64,000 nt of DNA from Inia geoffrensis (Eukaryota; Chordata; Mammalia; Artiodactyla; Iniidae): positions 1-64,000 of the forward strand of contig JAZAQT010000468.1 in the NCBI GenBank assembly GCA_036417435.1. Direction: 5' to 3'. The notes beneath the pieces were generated by a model. That model was not told the origin of the DNA. It worked only from the letters and a program-made list of their open reading frames with translations, and did not search any database. The translations under genes were made by a program, and so were the position numbers. Within the stretch, counting starts at the first letter, position 1. Each line of letters starts with the position of its first letter. Below, piece by piece: positions 10,437 to 22,589 of the stretch.

Positions 10437-12171
10437 TTGGCCAACCAAGCAAGCCTGCAATGGAAATCCGCACTACAAGGCAGTCTCACTTCCCACCGAT
10501 CCAAAGGGCCGTCCGAAAAAAGTGTAAAATCCAGAGAGGCAGGACAGGCCATGGAGAACCGGCAGCCTTGTTCTGCTGATGGGCGGGATGTAAATTGCCA
10601 ACAGCCACTCTGGAGAAGTGGATGGTGTTTCCTGGAACAAAGAAAAAAACAAGCTAGAGAGCCGAGGGCACTTCCACTTATGGTGCTATAGATTCGGAAA
10701 ATTTAAATGAAAAAGACACAGCCACACCAAATTTGGGCCTGCTCTGTGTACGGGATCCTTCTCTATGGTACATCTTTAATAGCCCAGAAAGAGAAAAATG
10801 GATATAGAAGTTGTGGTACATCCCTACAATGGAATATCACTCAACAATGAAATCAATGGCAACAGACCAGTAGCAGCATAATGAGAGGATTTAGTTATGA
10901 TGATTCTAAGCGAAATAAGTCACACAGAAAAAGAAACATCATAAGATATCACTAATACCGGGAATGTAAGCACGGCTAGGTATGAACTGCATTACAAAAC
11001 ACAACAGAGTCTCACATTTACAAAAGAAACTTATGCTTGCTTAAGGGGAAAGGAGAGTGGGAAGGCTGCATAAAACCAGAGGTTGACATTAGGACAGATA
11101 CCATTTCTTAAGCCAAATATATATTAGACAAGAGCTACTCCTTGCTCAACCAAATGGACTCAACACCCCGTATTCAAAACCTAGGAATATACCTGACTAT
11201 GAAGAAAATTAAAACCCATACATTTCTAGGTCTCCATAAGAAAATCATTTGTGTACAGCAGCATACACACAGCAGTGTCAATAAGCTAAATCCCCTTATA
11301 AAAATAAATTTGAAAAAGAAAACACAAGGACTGTCAAATAGAGAGAAATTCTTAAATAAGTCCTTGAGGGCTTGTGAGGAATCTTGGATTTACCACCTCT
11401 ACATCCACAGCTGGGGGAGAGATAAGGCTGGACACTTGGGGCTGATACTACTGGTGAGGGAATGCAGACGCTTTGAGGTAATGGTGCATGGTTCCCATTC
11501 CACGGGTCCCAAATCTCCACGTGTAAGGGGTTTATCCTTCAGCTAAAATATGCATGGAAAACCCAGAATATGGTCCACGAAGTGATCAGGCAAAATTTCT
11601 AAAACTCATCGCCATTTTAACCCCCTGGTACTCGAGTTCGCCGTTCCAGATGCAATATTAACATTCTCCCCACTTGGAGAGTCAGCGCCTTTGACCTCTT
11701 GTTTGGCACAGCTTGCAATTTCTGTGGAAGATGAACAGGAATAAGGAGAAGGAATGAGCAGCTAACTTGATGTGTTTGGACGGGCATATTGAACTCTGAT
11801 TACCCTAGAGGAAGCAGAATTCATCAAAGGCTCAGCGTGCCATGCCGGAACGAGATTAGGGCCTGAATCAATTCTTCGGGTTTGCGGTCAGCTCACAAGA
11901 AAGCAAGTTGAGAAAAGGAGATTTTTGGCACTGTAACTCACAATCCTGCAGAGTTCCAAATGACCCCTATCATCCAAAAATTTATTGAAGGAAGGCTGTG
12001 AAGAGGACTTGAACGTGACGCAGAATTGCAGAAAACGGATATCAGGGGGTAGATAAGAATTGCTCTGAAAGCGTACTAAAAGAGGCAGCAGTTCGACAGT
12101 GATGCACTTGGCCAAAAAGGGCGTATGCGTTTTTTCCTGAATAGATTCAGGAAAAAACGCATACGCCCTTT
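10437..12171 (+). repeat. Monomer 7 (1,735 bp, type I)
   Basis: Private changes: CTAGGTATGAAC near 10,976, CATTTCTAGG near 11,221 and CTGAATCAATT near 11,865. It shares TTTTAACCCCC, GTCAGCGCC and CTAGAGGAAG with monomers 1 and 2, and ends GCGTACTAAAAG. The closing palindrome lies at 12,108-12,179. Confidence 0.88.
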
Positions 12172-13906
12172 TTGGCCAACCAAGCAAGCCTGCAATGGAA
12201 ATCCGCACTACAAGGCAGTCTCACTTCCCACCGATCCAAAGGGCCGTCCGAAAAAAGTGTAAAATCCAGAGAGGCAGGACAGGCCATGGAGAACCGGCAG
12301 CCTTGTTCTGCTGATGGGCGGGATGTAAATTGCCAACAGCCACTCTGGAGAAGTGGATGGTGTTTCCTGGAAAAAAGAAAAAAACAAGCTAGAGAGCCGA
12401 GGGCACTTCCACTTATGGTGCTATAGATTCGGAAAATTTAAATGAAAAAGACACAGCCACACCAAATTTGGGCCTGCTCTGTGTACGGGATCCTTCACTA
12501 TGGTACATCTTTAATAGCCCAGAAAGAGAAAAATGGATATAGAAGTTGTGGTACATCCCTACAATGGAATATCACTCAACAATGAAATCAATGGCAACAG
12601 ACCAGTAGCAGCATAATGAGAGGATTTAGTTATGATGATTCTAAGCGAAATAAGTCACACAGAAAAAGAAACATCATAAGATATCACTAATACCGGGAAT
12701 GTAAGCACGGCTACGTATGAACTGCATTACAAAACACAACAGAGTCTCACATTTACAAAAGAAACTTATGCTTGCTTAAGGGGAAACGAGAGTGGGAAGG
12801 CTGCATAAAACCAGAGGTTGACATTAGGACAGATACCATTTCTTAAGCCAAATATATATTAGACAAGAGCTACTCCTTGCTCAACCAAATGGACTCAACA
12901 CCCCGTATTCAAAACCTAGGAATATACCTGACTATGAAGAAAATTAAAACCCATACATTTATAGGTCTCCATAAGAAAATCATTTGTGTACAGCAGCATA
13001 CACACAGCAGTGTCAATAAGCTAAATCCCCTTATAAAAATAAATTTGAAAAAGAAAACACAAGGACTGTCAAATAGAGAGAAATTCTTAAAAAAGTCCTT
13101 GAGGGCTTGTGAGGAATCTTGGATTTACCACCTCTACATCCACAGCTGGGGCAGAGATAAGGCTGGACACTTGGGGCTGATACTACTGGTGAGGGAATGC
13201 AGACGCTTTGAGGTAATGGTGCATGGTTCCCATTCCACGGGTCCCAAATCTCCACGTGTAAGGGGTTTATCCTTCAGCTAAAATATGCATGGAAAACCCA
13301 GAATATGGTCCACGAAGTGATCAGGCAAAATTTCAAAAACTCATCGCCATTTTAGCCCCCTGGTACTCGAGTTCGCCGTTCCAGATGCAATATTAACATT
13401 CTCCCCACTTGGAGAGTCAGTGCCTTTGACCTCTTGTTTGGCACAGCTTGCAATTTCTGTGGAAGATGAACAGGAATAAGGAGAAGGAATGAGCAGCTAA
13501 CTTGATGTGTTTGGACGGGCATATTGAACTCTGATTACCCTACAGGAAGCAGAATTCATCAAAGGCTCAGCGTGCCATGCCGGAACGAGATTAGGGCCTG
13601 AAGCAATTCTTCGGGTTTGCGGTCAGCTCACAAGAAAGCAAGTTGAGAAAAGGAGATTTTTGGCACTGTAACTCACAATCCTGCAGAGTTCCAAATGACC
13701 CCTATCATCCAAAAATTTATTGAAGGAAGGCTGTGAAGAGGACTTGAACGTGACGCAGAATTGCAGAAAACGGATATCAGGGGGTAGATAAGAATTGCTC
13801 TGAAAGCGTAGGAAAAGAGGCAGCAGTTCGACAGTGATGCACTTGGCCAAAAAGGGCGTATGCGTTTTTTCCTGAATAGATTCAGGAAAAAACGCATACG
13901 CCCTTT
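12172..13906 (+). repeat. Monomer 8 (1,735 bp, subtype A, first of trimer copy 1)
   Basis: Subtype A with GGAAAAAAGAAA but ATGGTTCCC, which separates it from monomers 3 and 5 and links it to monomer 11. The closing palindrome lies at 13,843-13,914. Confidence 0.88.
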
Positions 13907-15641
13907 TTGGCCAACCAAGCAAGCCTGCAATGGAAATCCGCACTACAAGGCAGTCTCACTTCCCACCGATCCAAAGGGCCGTCCGAAAAAAGTGTAAAAT
14001 CCAGAGAGGCAGGACAGGCCATGGAGAACCGGCAGCCTTGTTCTGCTGATGGGCGGGATGTAAATTGCCAACAGCCACTCTGGAGAAGTGGATGGTGTTT
14101 CCTGGAACAAAGAAAAAAACAAGCTAGAGAGCCGAGGGCACTTCCACTTATGGTGCTATAGATTCGGAAAATTTAAATGAAAAAGACACAGCCACACCAA
14201 ATTTGGGCCTGCTCTGTGTACGGGATCCTTCACTATGGTACATCTTTAATAGCCCAGAAAGAGAAAAATGGATATAGAAGTTGTGGTACATCCCTACAAT
14301 GGAATATCACTCAACAATGAAATCAATGGCAACAGACCAGTAGCAGCATAGTGAGAGGATTTAGTTATGATGATTCTAAGTGAAATAAGTCACACAGAAA
14401 AAGAAACATCATAAGATATCACTAATACCGGGAATGTAAGCACGGCTACGTATGAACTGCATTACAAAACACAACAGAGTCTCACATTTACAAAAGAAAC
14501 TTATGCTTGCTTAAGGGGAAAGGAGAGTGGGAAGGCTGCATAAAACCAGAGGTTGACATTAGGACAGATACCATTTCTTAAGCCAAATATATATTAGACA
14601 AGAGCTACTCCTTGCTCAACCAAATGGACTCAACACCCCGTATTCAAAACCTAGGAATATACCTGACTATGAAGAAAATTAAAACCCATACATTTATAGG
14701 TCTCCATAAGAAAATCATTTGTGTACAGCAGCATACACACAGCAGTGTCAATAAGCTAAATCCCCTTATAAAAATAAATTTGAAAAAGAAAACACAAGGA
14801 CTGTCAAATAGAGAGAAATTCTTAAATAAGTCCTTGAGGGCTTGTGAGGAATCTTGGATTTACCACCTCTACATCCACAGCTGGGGGAGAGATAAGGCTG
14901 GACACTTGGGGCTGATACTACTGGTGAGGGAATGCAGACGCTTTGAGGTAATGGTGCATGGTTCCCATTCCACGGGTCCCAAATCTCCACGTGTAAGGGG
15001 TTTATCCTTCAGCTAAAATATGCATGGAAAACCCAGAATATGGTCCACGAAGTGATCAGGCAAAATTTCTAAAACTCATCGCCATTTTAGCCCCCTGGTA
15101 CTCGAGTTCGCCGTTCCAGATGCAATATTAACATTCTCCCCACTTGGAGAGTCAGTGCCTTTGACCTCTTGTTTGGCACAGCTTGCAATTTCTGTGGAAG
15201 ATGAACAGGAATAAGGAGAAGGAATGAGCAGCTAACTTGATGTGTTTGGACGGGCATATTGAACTCTGATTACCCTACAGGAAGCAGAATTCATCAAAGG
15301 CTCAGCGTGCCATGCCGGAACGAGATTAGGGCCTGAAGCAATTCTTCGGGTTTGCGGTCAGCTCACAAGAAAGCAAGTTGAGAAAAGGAGATTTTTGGCA
15401 CTGTAACTCACAATCCTGCAGACTTCCAAATGACCCCTATCATCCAAAAATTTATTGAAGGAAGGCTGTGAAGAGGACTTGAACGTGACGCAGAATTGCA
15501 GAAAACGGATATCAGGGGGTAGATAAGAATTGCTCTGAAAGCGTAGGAAAAGAGGCAGCAGTTCGACAGTGATGCACTTGGCCAAAAAGGGCGTATGTGT
15601 TTTTTCCTGAATAGATTCAGGAAAAAACGCATACGCCCTTT
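13907..15641 (+). repeat. Monomer 9 (1,735 bp, second of trimer copy 1)
   Basis: Carries CATAGTGAG, CTAAGTGAAA and CAGACTTCC, all shared with monomer 12. Its closing palindrome (15,578-15,649) has one left-arm change, GTATGTGT for GTATGCGT. Confidence 0.88.
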
Positions 15642-15649
15642 TTGGCCAA
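15578..15649. repeat. Palindrome with one C-to-T arm mismatch
   Basis: The left arm reads GTATGTGT where the right arm predicts GTATGCGT. The change is at a CpG and is not compensated in the right arm. The same mismatch recurs at 20,783-20,854, the copy one trimer (5,205 bp) downstream. Confidence 0.9.
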
Positions 15650-17376
15650 CCAAGCAAGCCTGCAATGGAAATCCGCACTACAAGGCAGTCTCACTTCCCA
15701 CCGATCCAAAGGGCCGTCCGAAAAAAGTGTAAAATCCAGAGAGACAGGACAGGCCATGGAGAACCGGCAGCCTTGTTCTGCTGATGGGCGGGATGTAAAT
15801 TGCCAACAGCCACTCTGGAGAAGTGGATGGTGTTTCCTGGAACAAAGAAAAAAACAAGCTAGAGAGCCGAGGGCACTTCCACTTATGGTGCTATAGATTC
15901 GGAAAATTTAAATGAAAAATTCACAGCCACACCAAATTTGGGCCTGCTCTGTGTACGGGATCCTTCACTATGGTACATCTTTAATAGCCCAGAAAGAGAA
16001 AAATGGATATAGAAGTTGTGGTACATCCCTACAATGGAATATCACTCAACAATGAAATCAATGGCAACAGACCAGTAGCAGCATAGTGAGAGGATTTAGT
16101 TACGATGATTCTAAGTGAAATAAGTCACACAGAAAAAGAAACATCATAAGATATCACTAATACCGGGAATGTAAGCACGGCTACGTATGAACTGCATTAC
16201 AAAACACAACAGAGTCTCACATTTACAAAAGAAACTTATGCTTGCTTAAGGGGAAAGGAGAGTGGGGAGGCTGCATAAAACCAGAGGTTGACATTAGGAC
16301 AGATACCATTCCATAAGCCAAATATATATTAGACCAGACCTACTCCTCGCTCAACCAAATGGACTCAACACACCGTATTCAAAACCTAGGAATACACCTG
16401 ATTATGAAGAAAATTAAAACCTATACATTTATAGGTCTCCATAAGAAAATCATTTGTGTACAGCAGCATACACACAGCAGTGTAAATAAGCTAAATCCCC
16501 TTATAAAAATAAATTTGGAAAAGAAAACACAAGGACTGTGAAATAGAGAGAAATTCTTAAATAAGTCCTTCAGGGCTTGGGAGGAATCTTGGATTTACCA
16601 CCTCTACATCCACATCTGGGGGAGAGATAAGGCTGGACACTTGGGGCTGATACTATTGGTGAGGGAATGCAGACCCTTTGAGGTAATGGTGCATGGCTCC
16701 CATTCCACGGGTCCCAAATCTCCACGTTTAAGGGATTTATCCTTCAGCTAAAATATGCATGGAAAGCCCAGAATATGGTCCACGAAGTGATCAGGCAAAA
16801 TTTCTAAAACTCATCGCCATTTTCGCCCCCTGGTACTCGAGTTCGCCGTTCCAGATGCGATATTAACATTCTCCCCACTTGGAGATTCAGTGCCTTTGAC
16901 CTCTTGTTTCGCACAGTTTGCAATTTCTGTGGAAGATGAACAGGAATAAGGAGAACCAATGAGCGGCTAACTCGATGTGTTTGGACGGGCACATTGAACT
17001 CTGATTTCCCTACAGGAAGAAGAATTCACCAAAGGCTCAGCGTGCCATGCCAGAACGAGATTAGGGCCTGAAGCAATTCTTCGGGTTTGCGGTCAGCTCA
17101 CAAGAAAGCAAGTTGAGAAAAGGAGATTTTTGGCACTGTAACTCACAATCCTGCAGAGTTCCAAATGACCCCTATCATCCAAAAATTTATTGAAGGAAGG
17201 CTGTGAAGAGGACTTGAACGTGACGCAGAATTGCAGAAAACGGATATCAGGGGGTAGATAAGAATTGCTCTGAAAGCGTACTAAAAGAGGCAGCAGTTCG
17301 ACAGTGATGCACTTGGCCAAAAAGGGCGTATGCGTTTTTTCCTGAATAGATTCAGGAAAAAACGCATACGCCCTTT
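15642..17376 (+). repeat. Monomer 10 (1,735 bp, type I/II chimera, third of trimer copy 1)
   Basis: Starts as type I with private GAGAGACAGG and AAAAATTCACAG. From about 16,262 to 17,051 it carries type II marks (GTGGGGAGGC, CCATTCCATAAG, CAGACCCTTTG, AAGGGATTT), then returns to type I with GCAAGTTGAG and GCGTACTAAAAG. Nearly identical to monomer 13 up to position 17,080. The closing palindrome lies at 17,313-17,384. Confidence 0.87.
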
Positions 17377-19111
17377 TTGGCCAACCAAGCAAGCCTGCAA
17401 TGGAAATCCGCACTACAAGGCAGTCTCACTTCCCACCGATCCAAAGGGCCGTCCGAAAAAAGTGTAAAATCCAGAGAGGCAGGACAGGCCATGGAGAACC
17501 GGCAGCCTTGTTCTGCTGATGGGCGGGATGTAAATTGCCAACAGCCACTCTGGAGAAGTGGATGGTGTTTCCTGGAACAAAGAAAAAAACAAGCTAGAGA
17601 GCCGAGGGCACTTCCACTTATGGTGCTATAGATTCGGAAAATTTAAATGAAAAAGACACAGCCACACCAAATTTGGGCCTGCTCTGTGTACGGGATCCTT
17701 CACTATGGTACATCTTTAATAGCCCAGAAAGAGAAAAATGGATATAGAAGTTGTGGTACATCCCTACAATGGAATATCACTCAACAATGAAATCAATGGC
17801 AACAGACCAGTAGCAGCATAATGAGAGGATTTAGTTATGATGATTCTAAGCGAAATAAGTCACACAGAAAAAGAAACATCATAAGATATCACTAATACCG
17901 GGAATGTAAGCACGGCTACGTATGAACTGCATTACAAAACACAACAGAGTCTCACATTTACAAAAGAAACTTATGCTTGCTTAAGGGGAAACGAGAGTGG
18001 GAAGGCTGCATAAAACCAGAGGTTGACATTAGGACAGATACCATTTCTTAAGCCAAATATATATTAGACAAGAGCTACTCCTTGCTCAACCAAATGGACT
18101 CAACACCCCGTATTCAAAACCTAGGAATATACCTGACTATGAAGAAAATTAAAACCCATACATTTATAGGTCTCCATAAGAAAATCATTTGTGTACAGCA
18201 GCATACACACAGCAGTGTCAATAAGCTAAATCCCCTTATAAAAATAAATTTGAAAAAGAAAACACAAGGACTGTCAAATAGAGAGAAATTCTTAAAAAAG
18301 TCCTTGAGGGCTTGTGAGGAATCTTGGATTTACCACCTCTACATCCACAGCTGGGGCAGAGATAAGGCTGGACACTTGGGGCTGATACTACTGGTGAGGG
18401 AATGCAGACGCTTTGAGGTAATGGTGCATGGTTCCCATTCCACGGGTCCCAAATCTCCACGTGTAAGGGGTTTATCCTTCAGCTAAAATATGCATGGAAA
18501 ACCCAGAATATGGTCCACGAAGTGATCAGGCAAAATTTCAAAAACTCATCGCCATTTTAGCCCCCTGGTACTCGAGTTCGCCGTTCCAGATGCAATATTA
18601 ACATTCTCCCCACTTGGAGAGTCAGTGCCTTTGACCTCTTGTTTGGCACAGCTTGCAATTTCTGTGGAAGATGAACAGGAATAAGGAGAAGGAATGAGCA
18701 GCTAACTTGATGTGTTTGGACGGGCATATTGAACTCTGATTACCCTACAGGAAGCAGAATTCATCAAAGGCTCAGCGTGCCATGCCGGAACGAGATTAGG
18801 GCCTGAAGCAATTCTTCGGGTTTGCGGTCAGCTCACAAGAAAGCAAGTTGAGAAAAGGAGATTTTTGGCACTGTAACTCACAATCCTGCAGAGTTCCAAA
18901 TGACCCCTATCATCCAAAAATTTATTGAAGGAAGGCTGTGAAGAGGACTTGAACGTGACGCAGAATTGCAGAAAACGGATATCAGGGGGTAGATAAGAAT
19001 TGCTCTGAAAGCGTAGGAAAAGAGGCAGCAGTTCGACAGTGATGCACTTGGCCAAAAAGGGCGTATGCGTTTTTTCCTGAATAGATTCAGGAAAAAACGC
19101 ATACGCCCTTT
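17377..19111 (+). repeat. Monomer 11 (1,735 bp, subtype A)
   Basis: Subtype A marks (GGGAAACGAG, CTTAAAAAAGTCC, GGGGCAGAG, TTTCAAAAACTC) but with GGAACAAAG instead of the A-rich variant of monomers 3, 5 and 8. The closing palindrome lies at 19,048-19,119. Confidence 0.88.
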
Positions 19112-20846
19112 TTGGCCAACCAAGCAAGCCTGCAATGGAAATCCGCACTACAAGGCAGTCTCACTTCCCACCGATCCAAAGGGCCGTCCGAAAAAAGTGT
19201 AAAATCCAGAGAGGCAGGACAGGCCATGGAGAACCGGCAGCCTTGTTCTGCTGATGGGCGGGATGTAAATTGCCAACAGCCACTCTGGAGAAGTGGATGG
19301 TGTTTCCTGGAACAAAGAAAAAAACAAGCTAGAGAGCCGAGGGCACTTCCACTTATGGTGCTATAGATTCGGAAAATTTAAATGAAAAAGACACAGCCAC
19401 ACCAAATTTGGGCCTGCTCTGTGTACGGGATCCTTCACTATGGTACATCTTTAATAGCCCAGAAAGAGAAAAATGGATATAGAAGTTGTGGTACATCCCT
19501 ACAATGGAATATCACTCAACAATGAAATCAATGGCAACAGACCAGTAGCAGCATAGTGAGAGGATTTAGTTATGATGATTCTAAGTGAAATAAGTCACAC
19601 AGAAAAAGAAACATCATAAGATATCACTAATACCGGGAATGTAAGCACGGCTACGTATGAACTGCATTACAAAACACAACAGAGTCTCACATTTACAAAA
19701 GAAACTTATGCTTGCTTAAGGGGAAAGGAGAGTGGGAAGGCTGCATAAAACCAGAGGTTGACATTAGGACAGATACCATTTCTTAAGCCAAATATATATT
19801 AGACAAGAGCTACTCCTTGCTCAACCAAATGGACTCAACACCCCGTATTCAAAACCTAGGAATATACCTGACTATGAAGAAAATTAAAACCCATACATTT
19901 ATAGGTCTCCATAAGAAAATCATTTGTGTACAGCAGCATACACACAGCAGTGTCAATAAGCTAAATCCCCTTATAAAAATAAATTTGAAAAAGAAAACAC
20001 AAGGACTGTCAAATAGAGAGAAATTCTTAAATAAGTCCTTGAGGGCTTGTGAGGAATCTTGGATTTACCACCTCTACATCCACAGCTGGGGGAGAGATAA
20101 GGCTGGACACTTGGGGCTGATACTACTGGTGAGGGAATGCAGACGCTTTGAGGTAATGGTGCATGGTTCCCATTCCACGGGTCCCAAATCTCCACGTGTA
20201 AGGGGTTTATCCTTCAGCTAAAATATGCATGGAAAACCCAGAATATGGTCCACGAAGTGATCAGGCAAAATTTCTAAAACTCATCGCCATTTTAGCCCCC
20301 TGGTACTCGAGTTCGCCGTTCCAGATGCAATATTAACATTCTCCCCACTTGGAGAGTCAGTGCCTTTGACCTCTTGTTTGGCACAGCTTGCAATTTCTGT
20401 GGAAGATGAACAGGAATAAGGAGAAGGAATGAGCAGCTAACTTGATGTGTTTGGACGGGCATATTGAACTCTGATTACCCTACAGGAAGCAGAATTCATC
20501 AAAGGCTCAGCGTGCCATGCCGGAACGAGATTAGGGCCTGAAGCAATTCTTCGGGTTTGCGGTCAGCTCACAAGAAAGCAAGTTGAGAAAAGGAGATTTT
20601 TGGCACTGTAACTCACAATCCTGCAGACTTCCAAATGACCCCTATCATCCAAAAATTTATTGAAGGAAGGCTGTGAAGAGGACTTGAACGTGACGCAGAA
20701 TTGCAGAAAACGGATATCAGGGGGTAGATAAGAATTGCTCTGAAAGCGTAGGAAAAGAGGCAGCAGTTCGACAGTGATGCACTTGGCCAAAAAGGGCGTA
20801 TGTGTTTTTTCCTGAATAGATTCAGGAAAAAACGCATACGCCCTTT
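19112..20846 (+). repeat. Monomer 12 (1,735 bp)
   Basis: Same as monomer 9 at every marker checked, including CATAGTGAG, CAGACTTCC and the GTATGTGT mismatch in the closing palindrome at 20,783-20,854. Confidence 0.88.
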
Positions 20847-22581
20847 TTGGCCAACCAAGCAAGCCTGCAATGGAAATCCGCACTACAAGGCAGTCTCACT
20901 TCCCACCGATCCAAAGGGCCGTCCGAAAAAAGTGTAAAATCCAGAGAGACAGGACAGGCCATGGAGAACCGGCAGCCTTGTTCTGCTGATGGGCGGGATG
21001 TAAATTGCCAACAGCCACTCTGGAGAAGTGGATGGTGTTTCCTGGAACAAAGAAAAAAACAAGCTAGAGAGCCGAGGGCACTTCCACTTATGGTGCTATA
21101 GATTCGGAAAATTTAAATGAAAAATTCACAGCCACACCAAATTTGGGCCTGCTCTGTGTACGGGATCCTTCACTATGGTACATCTTTAATAGCCCAGAAA
21201 GAGAAAAATGGATATAGAAGTTGTGGTACATCCCTACAATGGAATATCACTCAACAATGAAATCAATGGCAACAGACCAGTAGCAGCATAGTGAGAGGAT
21301 TTAGTTACGATGATTCTAAGTGAAATAAGTCACACAGAAAAAGAAACATCATAAGATATCACTAATACCGGGAATGTAAGCACGGCTACGTATGAACTGC
21401 ATTACAAAACACAACAGAGTCTCACATTTACAAAAGAAACTTATGCTTGCTTAAGGGGAAAGGAGAGTGGGGAGGCTGCATAAAACCAGAGGTTGACATT
21501 AGGACAGATACCATTCCATAAGCCAAATATATATTAGACCAGACCTACTCCTCGCTCAACCAAATGGACTCAACACACCGTATTCAAAACCTAGGAATAC
21601 ACCTGATTATGAAGAAAATTAAAACCTATACATTTATAGGTCTCCATAAGAAAATCATTTGTGTACAGCAGCATACACACAGCAGTGTAAATAAGCTAAA
21701 TCCCCTTATAAAAATAAATTTGGAAAAGAAAACACAAGGACTGTGAAATAGAGAGAAATTCTTAAATAAGTCCTTCAGGGCTTGGGAGGAATCTTGGATT
21801 TACCACCTCTACATCCACATCTGGGGGAGAGATAAGGCTGGACACTTGGGGCTGATACTATTGGTGAGGGAATGCAGACCCTTTGAGGTAATGGTGCATG
21901 GCTCCCATTCCACGGGTCCCAAATCTCCACGTTTAAGGGATTTATCCTTCAGCTAAAATATGCATGGAAAGCCCAGAATATGGTCCACGAAGTGATCAGG
22001 CAAAATTTCTAAAACTCATCGCCATTTTCGCCCCCTGGTACTCGAGTTCGCCGTTCCAGATGCGATATTAACATTCTCCCCACTTGGAGATTCAGTGCCT
22101 TTGACCTCTTGTTTCGCACAGTTTGCAATTTCTGTGGAAGATGAACAGGAATAAGGAGAACCAATGAGCGGCTAACTCGATGTGTTTGGACGGGCACATT
22201 GAACTCTGATTTCCCTACAGGAAGAAGAATTCACCAAAGGCTCAGCGTGCCATGCCAGAACGAGATTAGGGCCTGAAGCAATTCTTCGGGTTTACGGTCA
22301 GCTCACAAGAAAGCGAGTTGAGAAAAGGAGATTTTTGGCACTGTAACTCACAATCCTGCAGAGTTCCAAATGACCCTTATCATCCAAAAATTTATTGAAG
22401 AAAGGCTGTGAAGAGGACTTGAACACGACGCAGAATTGCAGAAAACAGATATCACGTGGTATTTAAGAATTGCTCTGAAAGCGTAGGAAAAGAGGCAGCA
22501 GTTCGACAGTGATGCACTTGGCCAAAAAGGGCGTATGCGTTTTTTCCTGAATATATTCAGGAAAAAACGCATACGCCCTTT
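20847..22581 (+). repeat. Monomer 13 (1,735 bp, type I/II chimera)
   Basis: Same as monomer 10 up to about 22,290. After that it keeps type II or private bases (GACCCTTATC, GAACACGACG, ATCACGTGGTATTTAAG), and its closing palindrome (22,518-22,589) has the type II centre. Confidence 0.87.
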
Positions 22582-22589
22582 TTGGCCAA
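22518..22589. repeat. 72-bp uninterrupted perfect palindrome (type II centre), interior copy
   Basis: The centre reads GAATATATTC, so the 36-bp arms meet without a spacer and the whole 72 bp equals its own reverse complement. It lies in the type II island inside the core. Confidence 0.93.

Larger units (their letters stand above)
11870..17080 (+). repeat. Trimer higher-order unit, copy 1 (about 5.2 kb)
   Basis: Monomers 8, 9 and 10 together match the next 5,205 bp (monomers 11-13), including private marks that single monomers elsewhere do not share: GAGAGACAGG, AAAAATTCACAG, CACACCGTATTC and the type I/II chimera. The edges are approximate, set where matching at a 5,205-bp offset stops or starts. 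One difference seen is GGAAAAAAG here against GGAACAAAG in copy 2. Confidence 0.82.
17081..22290 (+). repeat. Trimer higher-order unit, copy 2 (about 5.2 kb)
   Basis: Direct tandem copy of the preceding trimer. Matching ends near 22,290. There copy 1 returns to type I (GGTTTGCGG, GCAAGTTG), while this copy continues as type II-like sequence (GGTTTACGG, GCGAGTTG) into monomer 14. That ending marks the probable exchange point. Confidence 0.82.
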
